A DNA stretch of 64,000 nt, from positions 1,612,001-1,676,000 of the forward strand of contig CBDAPV010000001.1 in NCBI GenBank assembly GCA_965198715.1, read 5' to 3'. The position numbers and the translations under genes are program-made. Each line of letters starts with the position of its first letter. Within the stretch, counting starts at the first letter, position 1. This stretch comes from RH-AL1 sp965198715. GTDB taxonomy: Bacteria; Pseudomonadota; Alphaproteobacteria; Rhizobiales; Beijerinckiaceae. The notes beneath the pieces are model-generated. The model had not been told where the DNA came from. It was given only the letters and a program-made list of their open reading frames with translations, and did no database searches. Below are positions 1 through 7,535 of the stretch, piece by piece.

Positions 1-22
1 CCTCCTTACATGCCACCTTAAT

Positions 23-57
23 GGTCTCTATACAAGACCTCGTCTTGCTCCGAGACC
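23..57. promoter_or_regulatory. Nested inverted repeat upstream of the NmrA/QorB-like gene
   Basis: Two concentric dyads share one centre near base 40. The outer arms are GGTCTC (23-28) and GAGACC (52-57), and the inner arms are CAAGAC (33-38) and GTCTTG (42-47). The structure ends 14 bases before the chosen start codon at 72. Its position suits an operator bound by a dimeric repressor, perhaps HxlR or TetR type, but no regulator gene is visible in the window. Confidence 0.45.
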
Positions 58-71
58 GATGGGATCGATCG

Positions 72-953
72 ATGTCCAATCAACCAACGTCCATCAAACC
101 GCGCCTCCTCGTCACCGGCGCCAGCGGCCAGCTCGGCCGGCTCGTCGTCGAACATCTGCTGCTCACCGTGCGCGCCGATACGGTTGCGGCGATGGTGCGC
201 AGCCCCGAGGCGGGCGAGCCGCTGGCGGCGCGCGGCGTCGCCGTCCGCGTCGCCGACTACGATCATCCCGAGACGCTCGACGCGGCGCTGGACGGCATCG
301 AGCGCGTCCTGCTGATCTCCTCCAGCGCGGTCGGCGCGCGCGTCACCCAGCACCGCAACGTCATCGAGGCGGCCAAGCGCGCCGGCGTCGGTCTGCTGGC
401 CTACACCAGCCTACTGCACGCCGACGCCTCGCCGCTCGGCCTCGCCGGCGAGCACCGCGAGACCGAGGCGCTGCTGCGCGCGTCCGGCGTGCCCTTCGTG
501 CTGCTGCGCAACGGCTGGTACACGGAAAACTACATGGCCGCGCTTCCCTCCGCCCTGGCGCACCATGCCCTGCTCGGCTGCGCGGGACAGGGCCGCATCG
601 CCTCCGCCGCCCGGGCGGACTACGCCGCGGCCGCGGCCGCCGTGCTGACCAGCGACGAGGATACGAGGGGTCGAGTCCTCGAACTGGCGGGCGATGACGC
701 CTACACCCTGACCGAGCTGGCGGCCGAGGTCGCGCGGCAATCGGGCGAGGACGTCGCCTACAAGGACCTGCCGCCGGCGGACTACGAGGCGGCGCTGCTC
801 GGCGCGGGTCTGCCAGGGTACCTGGCGGCGCTTCTTGCCGACAGCGACGCCGGGGCGGCCCGCGCCGCCCTGTTCGACGAGGGTCGCCAGCTCAGCCGGC
901 TGATCGGGCGCCCGACGACTCCGCTCGCCGCGAGCGTCGCCGCCGCGCTTTAG
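72..953 (+). CDS. NmrA-like NAD(P)H:quinone oxidoreductase (QorB/YtfG type, atypical SDR)
   Basis: The protein has about 293 residues when started at ATG 72 (MSNQPTSIK), just before the Rossmann fold. The dinucleotide motif VTGASGQLGR lies near residues 13-22, as in NmrA-like atypical SDR proteins and E. coli QorB. The segments LLAYTSLLHAD and LRNGWYTENY match the QorB substrate region. The family reduces quinones with NADPH in the cytosol. An in-frame start at 21 exists, but it would place the nested dyad (23-57) inside the gene, so 72 is preferred. The DsbA-family gene follows after 50 bases, so the two may form a redox operon. Family assignment is strong; the substrate is inferred. Confidence 0.85.
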   Translation: MSNQPTSIKPRLLVTGASGQLGRLVVEHLLLTVRADTVAAMVRSPEAGEPLAARGVAVRVADYDHPETLDAALDGIERVLLISSSAVGARVTQHRNVIEAAKRAGVGLLAYTSLLHADASPLGLAGEHRETEALLRASGVPFVLLRNGWYTENYMAALPSALAHHALLGCAGQGRIASAARADYAAAAAAVLTSDEDTRGRVLELAGDDAYTLTELAAEVARQSGEDVAYKDLPPADYEAALLGAGLPGYLAALLADSDAGAARAALFDEGRQLSRLIGRPTTPLAASVAAAL

Positions 954-1003
954 GCGCGCTGATCCGCCCCTTCTCATCGTATTTTCAACAGTAAGGACCC
1001 ACC

Positions 1004-1651
1004 ATGACGAACCCTATCCTGCACTACTACCATGATCCCCTTTGCGGTTGGTGCTACGCGGCCGAGCCGCTCGTGCGAGCCGCCGCGGCGACGATGCAAG
1101 TCGTGCTGCACGGCGGCGGCCTCTGGGACCCGGCGGGCCGGGTGCCGGACGCCAAGCGCGCGCAGATCAAGGTCACCGACCGCCGCATCCACGACATGAC
1201 CGGCCAGCTGTTCGGCGCCGCCTACCTCGACGGCCTGCTGGACGATCCCGCTACGATCTTCCACTCGCGCCCGACGATCGCCGCGATCCTCGCCGCCGAG
1301 CAGGTCAGGGGCGACGCGGGCCTGCCAATGCTGGCCGCGATCCAGCGGGCGCACTACGTCGACGGGCGCAGGGTCATCGACACTTCGGTCCTCGTCGACT
1401 TGGCACAGGCGATCGGTCTCGATCCCGCGCCCTTCAACGCCGCGCTCAATGCCGTGCCTGTGGACTCGCACATCCGGGATACGCGTGCTGCGATGCAAGG
1501 GCACGGGCTGCACGGCTTCCCGAGCTTCCTGCTGGAGCGCGACGGCATCGTCCAACGACTGGCGCACGAAAGCTGCTACGGCGACCCGCGCGGGTTCCTC
1601 GCACAGGTCACAAGCGCGTTTCCGAACGGGCAGCTTCGCGCCCATGGGTGA
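1004..1651 (+). CDS. DsbA-family thioredoxin-fold oxidoreductase
   Basis: This is a 215-residue protein with a CGWC active site near residues 14-17, followed by a long helical insertion and the cis-proline loop GFPSF near residue 170. This is the layout of the DsbA/FrnE-like cytosolic disulfide isomerase group (COG3531). No signal peptide is visible, so it probably acts in the cytoplasm, unlike classical DsbA. It lies 50 bases behind the NmrA-like reductase on the same strand. The partner substrate is unknown. Confidence 0.85.
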   Translation: MTNPILHYYHDPLCGWCYAAEPLVRAAAATMQVVLHGGGLWDPAGRVPDAKRAQIKVTDRRIHDMTGQLFGAAYLDGLLDDPATIFHSRPTIAAILAAEQVRGDAGLPMLAAIQRAHYVDGRRVIDTSVLVDLAQAIGLDPAPFNAALNAVPVDSHIRDTRAAMQGHGLHGFPSFLLERDGIVQRLAHESCYGDPRGFLAQVTSAFPNGQLRAHG

Positions 1652-1744
1652 GAAGCATCCCTTGATCCCGCATGCCCAAATCAGCACGCCGAAAGGACCA
1701 TCGGCGTCACTCCAGATCGAACACGGCGCCCAGGATACGAGACC

Positions 1745-2032
1745 ATGCACAGACGACAGGTGGTAACGGGCGCGGCTATCGCCGGAACCGGCCTGGTCGC
1801 GCCCGGCATGGTCGCGGCCGCATGGGCGTCAGGTGGCGTGAGCATTGGGCATGGGCGACATCGCCGGCATCCTGGCCCAGCTGCGCCGCTGAGACCGGCG
1901 CCGCACCTTCCCCCCATGTCCGCTTCCGAGAAGCAACGCGGCGCGGGGGACCGACCGCCATGGGTTTTCCCAGCACCTCGCGAGCCATCGACCGCCGCCC
2001 CACTCAAACCGCCCCCATCACCTCGCCCCTGA
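1745..2032 (+). CDS. Possible remnant with a Tat-like N terminus
   Basis: The first 28 residues (MHRRQVVTGAAIAGTGLVAP and on) look like a short twin-arginine or Sec leader with a hydrophobic core. After about residue 35 the sequence turns into Arg/Pro-rich text typical of a wrong frame. In another frame the stretch at 1851-1892 reads MGDIAGILAQLRR and stops, which suggests a frameshifted or truncated small secreted protein. It runs tail to tail with the urease fusion, overlapping it by 29 bases. No family is recognised. Confidence 0.25.
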   Translation: MHRRQVVTGAAIAGTGLVAPGMVAAAWASGGVSIGHGRHRRHPGPAAPLRPAPHLPPMSASEKQRGAGDRPPWVFPAPREPSTAAPLKPPPSPRP

Positions 2033-2627
2033 ACCCGTAAACCTCCCTCGCCCCGCCCAGCGGCACCAGCCTGACGCTCCGCGTCTGCCCCGGCTCGAAG
2101 CGCACCGCGGTGCCGGCGACGATGTCGAGGCGACGGCCGCGCGCGGCGGTACGGTCGAAGGCGAGCGCCGGGTTGGTCTCGGCGAAATGGTAGTGCGAGC
2201 CGACCTGGATTGGGCGGTCGCCGGTGTTGGCGACGCTGAGCTCGATCGCCTCGGCGCCGGCGTTCATCGTGATTTCGCCGGCGGCGGCCGCGACCTCGCC
2301 GGGGATCATCTCGCCCGTCGAGGCGCCGCGGATCGGATGGTGCACGGTGACGAGCTTGGTGCCGTCCGGAAACGTGGCCTCGACCTGCACGTCGGCGATC
2401 ATCGAGGCGATGCCCTCCATCACCTGGTCGGCGGAGACGACGTGGGCGCCGGCCTCCATCAGCTCCGCCACCGACCGCCCGTCGCGCGCGCCTTCCACGA
2501 CGAAGTCGGTGATCAGCGCCACCGCCTCGGGATAGTTCAGCTTCACGCCCCGGGCGAGCCGCTTGCGCGCGACCTCCGCGGCGAGGGCCACGAGCAGCTT
2601 GTCCTTCTCGCGGGCGGTCAGGTGCAT
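2004..2627 (-). CDS. Urease gamma-beta fusion subunit
   Basis: The 207-residue protein joins two urease structural subunits. Residues 1 to about 100 are the gamma subunit (LTAREKDKLL at the start, LNYPEAVALITDF near 30-42). Residues about 105-207 are the beta subunit (IPGEV near 127 and the conserved VGSHYHFAETN near 160). Such fusions are known in Helicobacter and some alphaproteobacteria. The catalytic alpha subunit (ureC) and the nickel accessory genes would be expected downstream, below 2004, but that DNA holds only the DsbA-family gene and a remnant. It therefore looks like an orphan unless ureC lies elsewhere. Its place beside the purine-to-urea genes suggests a former link with urea release. 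Confidence 0.88.
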   Translation of the reverse strand: MHLTAREKDKLLVALAAEVARKRLARGVKLNYPEAVALITDFVVEGARDGRSVAELMEAGAHVVSADQVMEGIASMIADVQVEATFPDGTKLVTVHHPIRGASTGEMIPGEVAAAAGEITMNAGAEAIELSVANTGDRPIQVGSHYHFAETNPALAFDRTAARGRRLDIVAGTAVRFEPGQTRSVRLVPLGGAREVYGFRGEVMGAV

Positions 2628-2647
2628 CGGCTCTCCTTGATCGGACG

Positions 2648-2745
2648 CTAGCTCGCAGACCCCGACTTGAAGCGCGAACGCGGGTCCGCCGCAACCACGC
2701 CGTAGATGATCTTGACCAGCGTCGACTTGCCGGCGACGACATTTC
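2648..2745 (-). pseudogene. Scar of an ABC transporter ATPase (Walker A remnant)
   Basis: On the minus strand this stretch reads AGKSTLVKIIYGVVAADP, the Walker A loop and following helix of sugar/nucleoside-type ABC ATPases, and then stops. Nothing on either side continues the domain. BMP-family purine or nucleoside importers often accompany purine catabolic genes, so this may be the scar of a lost purine importer. The rest of the gap from 2746 to 2889 shows no recognisable gene. Confidence 0.4.
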
Positions 2746-2889
2746 TAGAATCGCCTGGCCGCGTTCCGCAAAGGCGCTGGCGCTCGACGCGGCAGTCAAG
2801 CTCCTTGCCACGGGTGGGCCTCGACCGCGCGCGCATGGTACTGGAGCGACGCCGCGGGATCGTGCGGCGAGGTCTCGAGAAGTCCGCTG

Positions 2890-3240
2890 ATGGCCGGCCT
2901 GACCACGCACGTGCTCGATCTCGTCACCGGCCGTCCGGCCGCCGGCGTGCGCGTCGTGGTCGCGCGCGTGGAGCACGATGGCGCGCGCATCCTCGCCGAG
3001 ATCCGCACCAACGCGGATGGCCGCTGCGATGCGCCGCTCGTCGCCGCTGATGCGCTGGCGATTGGCGTCTACGAGCTGCTCTTCCACGTCGGCGACTATT
3101 TCGGCAGGGGCGCGCCCGGCGATCCGCCGCCGTTCCTCGACGTGGTGCCTTTGCGCTTCGGCGTCGCCGATCCGACGCTGCACTACCACGTGCCGCTCCT
3201 CGTCACGCCCTGGGCCTACTCGACCTATCGCGGCAGCTGA
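2890..3240 (+). CDS. uraH: 5-hydroxyisourate hydrolase (transthyretin-like)
   Basis: A 116-residue protein of the usual family length. It begins LTTHVLDLVTGRPA, which contains the family's N-terminal His motif, and ends with the diagnostic YRGS. It hydrolyses 5-hydroxyisourate, the product of urate oxidase, to OHCU. It is the first gene of a plus-strand run uraH - urate oxidase - uraD that covers three consecutive steps from urate to S-allantoin. No strong ribosome binding site precedes ATG 2890, but the start matches the family. Confidence 0.93.
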   Translation: MAGLTTHVLDLVTGRPAAGVRVVVARVEHDGARILAEIRTNADGRCDAPLVAADALAIGVYELLFHVGDYFGRGAPGDPPPFLDVVPLRFGVADPTLHYHVPLLVTPWAYSTYRGS

Positions 3241-3317
3241 TCGGCCCCCAGGGGGAGGGGGGAGGCGGCCCGGAAGTTGATGGGCCTTCCGCGACGCACG
3301 ATCGAGGAGGCGGAAGC

Positions 3318-4157
3318 ATGGCTTTGCTCAGCAACCGATACGGCAAGGGGCGCGTCCGCATCATGCGGGTGAAGCGCGACACCGCTCGCCACGAGGTCCG
3401 CGAGCTCACCGTCGAGGCCATGCTGGAGGGCGATTTCGCCGGAGCCTACGTCGCCGCCGACAATCGCACCACGATTTCGACCGACACGATCAAGAACGTC
3501 GTCAACGTCGTCGCCCACGCTCACCTCGACCTGCCGAACGAGCTGTTTGCCAAGGCGGTGGCAGAGCGCTTCCTCGCCGACTACCCGCAGGTCGAGACGG
3601 TCTCCGTCCACGCGATCGAGACGAAATGGTCGCGCCTGGTGAGCGAGGGTTCGGAACACCCCCATAGCTTCGTGCTCGATGGCAACGGCAAGCCCTTCGC
3701 AAGCGTGACAGCCACGCGCTCGGGCCTCGCCGCGACGTCCGGGATCGACGGCTTCACCTTCCTCAAGACGACCAACTCGGGCTGGGCCGACTTCCACATC
3801 GACCCCCTTACCACGCTGAAGCCGACGCACGACCGCCTGTGCGCGACGAGCCTGCGTGCCGCCTGGACCTGGGCCGGCGCGCCGGTCGACTATCCCAAAT
3901 TCAACGCCGTCGTGCTCGACACCATGCTTGCCGTGTTCGCGACCACCTACTCGAACAGCGTGCAGGACAGCCTCTACCGCATGGGCATGGCCGCGCTCGC
4001 CGCCGTCCCCGAAGTGGCGACGATCAGCATGGCGGCGCCCAACAAGCACTACATCCCGATGAACCTCGAACCCTTCGGCCTTGCCTTCGAGGGCACCTTG
4101 TTCCTGCCCACCGACGAGCCGCACGGGCAGATCGAATGCACCGTCGGGAGGGGCTGA
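3318..4157 (+). CDS. Urate oxidase (uricase)
   Basis: A 279-residue cofactor-free uricase, within the usual 280-300 range. It shows the T-fold pattern with the N-terminal RYGKGRVRIMRV segment, the NRTTISTDTIKN block near residue 50 that carries the catalytic Thr, and VVNVVAHAHL right after it. The C-terminal region has NKHYIPMNLEPF. It oxidises urate to 5-hydroxyisourate with O2, releasing H2O2. It lies between uraH and uraD with 8 bases to the next start, so the three should be co-transcribed. The start at 3318 follows GAGGCGG. Confidence 0.95.
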   Translation: MALLSNRYGKGRVRIMRVKRDTARHEVRELTVEAMLEGDFAGAYVAADNRTTISTDTIKNVVNVVAHAHLDLPNELFAKAVAERFLADYPQVETVSVHAIETKWSRLVSEGSEHPHSFVLDGNGKPFASVTATRSGLAATSGIDGFTFLKTTNSGWADFHIDPLTTLKPTHDRLCATSLRAAWTWAGAPVDYPKFNAVVLDTMLAVFATTYSNSVQDSLYRMGMAALAAVPEVATISMAAPNKHYIPMNLEPFGLAFEGTLFLPTDEPHGQIECTVGRG

Positions 4158-4164
4158 GGCACCG

Positions 4165-4671
4165 ATGACCGCAGCCGAGCTCGCCGGCCTCGACGCGGCG
4201 GCCTTCGTCGCGGCCTTCGGCGGCGTCTACGAGCATTCGCCCTGGATCGCGCGGCAGGCCTTCGCGCAGGCGCCATTCTCCTCCTTCGCCGCTCTGGAGG
4301 CGGTGATGGCGGCCGCGCTCGACGCCGCCGGACCGGAGGCGGCGATCACCCTGGTGCGCGCGCATCCCGATCTCGCCGGCAAGGCGGCGCTCGCCGGCAC
4401 GCTGACCGGCGACTCACGTGCCGAGCAGCGAGCCTCGGGCCTGTCCGACCTGACAGCGGAGGAGCTGGCGCGGTTCACCCGGCTCAACGAGGCCTATCGG
4501 GCGAAGTTCGGCTTCCCCTTCGTGATGGCGGTGCGCCGCAACGACAAGCACGCCATCCTCGCCGCCTTCGCCGAGCGGCTCGACAACGACGCCGCGGCCG
4601 AACTCGCGCGGGCGATCGCCGAGATCAAGATCATCGCCCGCCTGCGCCTCGAGGCGATCGCCGCGGGTTAG
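4165..4671 (+). CDS. uraD: OHCU decarboxylase
   Basis: A 168-residue protein started at ATG 4165, seven bases after the urate oxidase stop. An upstream in-frame ATG at 4081 would overlap that gene and is not preferred. The conserved HPDLAGKAALAG block near residues 65-76, EHSPWIA near 22-28 and the C-terminal NEAYRAKFGFPFV are typical of 2-oxo-4-hydroxy-4-carboxy-5-ureidoimidazoline decarboxylase, which makes S-allantoin stereospecifically. The TAG stop codon (4669-4671) forms the first bases of a palindromic repeat that also occurs at 39,819-40,019. Confidence 0.94.
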   Translation: MTAAELAGLDAAAFVAAFGGVYEHSPWIARQAFAQAPFSSFAALEAVMAAALDAAGPEAAITLVRAHPDLAGKAALAGTLTGDSRAEQRASGLSDLTAEELARFTRLNEAYRAKFGFPFVMAVRRNDKHAILAAFAERLDNDAAAELARAIAEIKIIARLRLEAIAAG

Positions 4672-4868
4672 AGCGCATCCCGGCAGAGAAGACCCACGGC
4701 CACGCCGCGTCCGTCTTTCCGGGGCGCCAAAGGCGAGCCCGGAATCCATGACAACGCGGTTGCAAGAGGGGCGGGAATGATGCCGCTCGATCCAGCAAGC
4801 GCGTTGTCATGGGTCTCGGGCTCTCGCTTCGCTCGTCCTGAGAAGACGACGCGACGTCATCGGCTCCA
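4669..4868 (+). repeat. Dispersed palindromic repeat, copy A
   Basis: This ~200-base intergenic element begins TAGAGCGCATCC at the uraD stop codon. It contains a large imperfect inverted repeat with inner arms CATGACAACGCG (around 4748) and CGCGTTGTCATG (around 4800), and outer arms around CGTCTTTCC and GAAGACG. Copy B at 39,819-40,019 is the same sequence in reverse orientation, with roughly 85% identity by eye. The element has no coding capacity and resembles REP/MITE-type non-autonomous elements. Confidence 0.8.
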
Positions 4869-4908
4869 TTTTGCCGGGACGCCTTTAAGGCGAAGGCGAC
4901 GGTCGCAT

Positions 4909-4931
4909 CCTCACCCGCTTCGCAGGGGAGG
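4909..4931 (-). terminator. Hairpin after the ureidoglycolate lyase gene
   Basis: The imperfect stem CCTCACCC-GC / GC-AGGGGAGG has a three-base loop and lies 10 bases beyond the minus-strand stop at 4941. There is no clear T tract. It resembles the short GC hairpin at 7509-7535, so it may be a terminator or a small repeat. Confidence 0.35.
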
Positions 4932-4940
4932 AAGCACGCC

Positions 4941-5447
4941 TCAGCCATCCACATCGATGAAGAACGGCGTCTCCGCGAAGCCGACCTCCTCGCAGTTCGC
5001 CCCGGGACCGTCGCGGTCGACGACGAGGAACTCTTGGGGGCGGCGCAGCACCAGCAGCGGGTGGTGCCAGGCGCCGGGCGCGTACTGGACACCCTGGTCG
5101 CCGCCGGCGCGGAAGCAGCGCAGCAGGGGCGCGCCGCCCGGCGGCAGCGTGCCGACGACGACGAGCCAGTCCCGGGGCTGCAGCGGGAAGAAGCTCTGCG
5201 AGCCGAGCGGATGGCGCTCGAGCATGGCAATGCGCAACGGCGTCGGTCGCGGCCGCCCGGCGAAGATCGAGAGGATCGCGCGCCCGCCCCCGAAGTCGGC
5301 CGTCGCCAGCGCGTGCAGGCGGTCGGTCGTGTCCTCGTTGATCGAGCGGACGTCGGCCCCGGCGCGCTCGATCACTGTGCCCCAAGGCGCGAAGGCGGTC
5401 TTGCTCAGCGGCTCGACGGCGAGGCGGCGGCCCCCTTCGCCGCTCAT
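4941..5447 (-). CDS. allA: Ureidoglycolate lyase
   Basis: A 168-residue protein of normal family length. It has the AllA segments LAVEPLSKTAFAPWGTVIE at the N terminus, ERHPLGSQSFFPL in the middle and GVQYAPGAWHHPL near residue 125, which carries the conserved His residues of the cupin-like fold. It splits S-ureidoglycolate into glyoxylate and urea. Its ATG overlaps the allantoicase stop by four bases (ATGA), so the two genes are translationally coupled and perform consecutive steps. Confidence 0.92.
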   Translation of the reverse strand: MSGEGGRRLAVEPLSKTAFAPWGTVIERAGADVRSINEDTTDRLHALATADFGGGRAILSIFAGRPRPTPLRIAMLERHPLGSQSFFPLQPRDWLVVVGTLPPGGAPLLRCFRAGGDQGVQYAPGAWHHPLLVLRRPQEFLVVDRDGPGANCEEVGFAETPFFIDVDG

Positions 5448-6436
5448 CGGTCGGCGGGCCGGCCGAAGGCGCGGAAGCGCGAGATGCCGCCGTCGGGGTG
5501 CATGTTGAGGCGTACGTGGGTGACCTCGCCGAGCGCGGCCAGCGTCGCGCCTTCGAAGACGTGGACGCTGTCGGCCCGCGCCGGCTGCGGCGCCATGAGG
5601 TCGGGCCAGAACATCGATTGCCCGACGATGGCCGCGTCGGCGTTCGGCGCCATGCGCCAGGCCTGCACCGAGACCTTGTCGGGGAAGTTGCCCTTGAAAT
5701 GCGCCGTGTCGACCTCGAGCCGCGCGATCGTGCCGGGCAGGCCCAAAGCGATGACCATCCAGTCGTGGCCTGGCTCACGGCGCCGGCGCGTCTCCCAGCC
5801 GTCGCCCATGTTGCGGCCGCGGCCCTTGGTCAGGATCACCCAGGGGTCGCCGTAATGGGCGTCGCTGTAGCCCAGGATGCGGCCGCCGAGGCGCAGGGCG
5901 GACAGCTCCACCTCGCCCTCCCCGAGCGCGGTGCGGTCCAGCACCGGCGTGCCGTAGGCACGCAGCCGCGCCACGCCGCCGTCCGGGAAGATCGAGAGGC
6001 GCAGCCAGCGTACCGGCTCGGGATCGCTCACCGGCAGGACATGGCGCGCGCCCGGGCCGAGCGCGCTCGCCGGCAGCAGCGTGCGCCAGTGCGTGGCCTC
6101 GGTCGGAGGCGCCTCGTCCGCGCAGCCTTCGAGCGACGCGCCGGGCGGGTAGTTGCCGGTGAAGAAGCGGGTGTCGACGTCGACGAAGGCGAGCGTGCCG
6201 GGCACGCCGAGCTGCAACACGCACCAGTCGTGGCCGAGGCCGCGACGGCGGCGGGTCTCCCAGCCGTCCATCCACTTGCCGTTGTCGTCGTACCTGTCGG
6301 CGAGGAAGACCGGCTCGGAATCCTGGATGAGCCGCTCCTTGGCGCCGAAGAACTCGTCGGAGGCCGAGTGGACGATCGTGCCGAGGCGCGGCGAGGCGAG
6401 GTTCACGTACTTTTTCAGCGCCTCGGGATCGATCAT
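5444..6436 (-). CDS. alc: Allantoicase
   Basis: A 330-residue protein from ATG 6436 (MIDPEALKKY). An upstream in-frame extension reads as non-coding and is rejected. The protein consists of two homologous beta-jelly-roll repeats; the motif DGWETRRRR-GHDW occurs twice, near residues 56-70 and again about 165 residues later, as in all allantoicases. It converts allantoate to ureidoglycolate and urea. It overlaps allA by four bases and lies back to back with puuE, so the two share a divergent promoter region (6437-6571). Confidence 0.93.
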   Translation of the reverse strand: MIDPEALKKYVNLASPRLGTIVHSASDEFFGAKERLIQDSEPVFLADRYDDNGKWMDGWETRRRRGLGHDWCVLQLGVPGTLAFVDVDTRFFTGNYPPGASLEGCADEAPPTEATHWRTLLPASALGPGARHVLPVSDPEPVRWLRLSIFPDGGVARLRAYGTPVLDRTALGEGEVELSALRLGGRILGYSDAHYGDPWVILTKGRGRNMGDGWETRRRREPGHDWMVIALGLPGTIARLEVDTAHFKGNFPDKVSVQAWRMAPNADAAIVGQSMFWPDLMAPQPARADSVHVFEGATLAALGEVTHVRLNMHPDGGISRFRAFGRPADR

Positions 6437-6571
6437 GGTTGGTCGTCGTCCTCGTGCGAGCCGGACTGCCTCTACAATGGGCGTGCCATGCGCGTGGCAC
6501 GCTCTTGCTTGGCTCGGCAGCGAGGGTCTAGGCAGGCGGCGCCGGCCTCGCCGCGAGGCGCGGAGGATCGC

Positions 6572-7489
6572 ATGATACCAACGAGCCCGCTCGCCCGCGA
6601 CTTCACCGGCTACGGGCGCGACGTGCCGCAAGCGGACTGGCCCGGCGGCGCGCGTATCGCGATCATGTTCGTCCTCAACTACGAGGAAGGCGGCGAGCGC
6701 TCGATCCTGCTGGGCGACGCCACCTCCGAAGCCTTCCTGTCGGAGATCGTGAGCGCCGAGCCCTGGCCCGGGCAGCGGCACATGAACATGGAATCGCTCT
6801 ACGAGTACGGCTCGCGCGCCGGCTTCTGGCGGCTGTGGCGCCTGTTCACGGATCGCAAGATCCCGGTGACGGTGAACGCGGTGACCGCCGCGATCGCCAC
6901 CGCGCCGGAGCAGACGCGGGCGATGGTCGAGGCCGGCTGGGAGATGGCCAGCCACGCGCTGCGCTGGATCGACTACCGCGACTCCACCCGCGAGGAGGAG
7001 CAGCGCCACCTGGTCGAGGCGATCTCCCTGCACACCGAGCTCGTCGGCGAGCGGCCGCTCGGCTGGTATACCGGCCGCTCCAGCCTCCACACGCTCGACC
7101 TCGTCGCGGCCGAGGGCGGCTTCGTCTATTCGTCCGATAGCTACGCCGACGACCTGCCGTACTGGGTGCGCCCGGCCGGCGGCGCGCCGCACCTCGTCGT
7201 GCCCTACGCCCTGGACACCAACGACATGCGTTTCCTGCAGGTGCAGGGCTACCAGACCGCCGACGAGTTCTTCCACTACCTCAAGGACACGTTCGACGTG
7301 CTCTACGCCGAGGGCGCGGAGCGGCCGAAGATGATGTCCGTCGGCCTGCACTGCCGCATCATCGGGCATCCCGGCCGCGCCGCCGCGCTGATCCGCTTCC
7401 TCGACTACATCGCCGCCAAGGAACGGGTATGGATCACGCGCCGGCTCGATCTCGCCCGGCACTGGCACGCGCGCCACCCGGCGTCGTAG
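6572..7489 (+). CDS. puuE: Allantoinase PuuE (polysaccharide-deacetylase fold)
   Basis: A 305-residue protein from ATG 6572, preceded by CGGAGG at a suitable distance. It belongs to the NodB/polysaccharide deacetylase superfamily rather than the metal amidohydrolase allantoinases. The family markers are DFTGYGRDVPQADWPGGARI near the N terminus, LNYEEGGERS near residue 32 and the block GWEMASHALRW. It opens the allantoin ring to allantoate, the substrate of the divergent allantoicase. It ends tail to tail with the xanthine dehydrogenase operon. Confidence 0.92.
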   Translation: MIPTSPLARDFTGYGRDVPQADWPGGARIAIMFVLNYEEGGERSILLGDATSEAFLSEIVSAEPWPGQRHMNMESLYEYGSRAGFWRLWRLFTDRKIPVTVNAVTAAIATAPEQTRAMVEAGWEMASHALRWIDYRDSTREEEQRHLVEAISLHTELVGERPLGWYTGRSSLHTLDLVAAEGGFVYSSDSYADDLPYWVRPAGGAPHLVVPYALDTNDMRFLQVQGYQTADEFFHYLKDTFDVLYAEGAERPKMMSVGLHCRIIGHPGRAAALIRFLDYIAAKERVWITRRLDLARHWHARHPAS

Positions 7490-7508
7490 CTATTTGAAAA
7501 GATAGCGC

Positions 7509-7535
7509 ATCCTCCTCCGCGAAGCGGGGGAGGAT
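7509..7535. terminator. Bidirectional hairpin between convergent operons
   Basis: A stem of ATCCTCCTCCGC pairs with GCGGGGGAGGAT (one G-T wobble) around a GAA loop, placed exactly between the puuE stop (7489) and the xanthine dehydrogenase stop (7535). It has no long T tract. It could terminate from both sides. Confidence 0.5.

Noticed and set aside
1681..3189. Long minus-strand reading frame across the urease fusion and uraH
   Set aside because: It is Arg/Gly-rich shadow text with no domain; the real genes in this interval are in other frames.
5498..6571. Long plus-strand extension upstream of puuE
   Set aside because: It is antisense to allantoicase; ATG 6572 with CGGAGG fits the PuuE family start.
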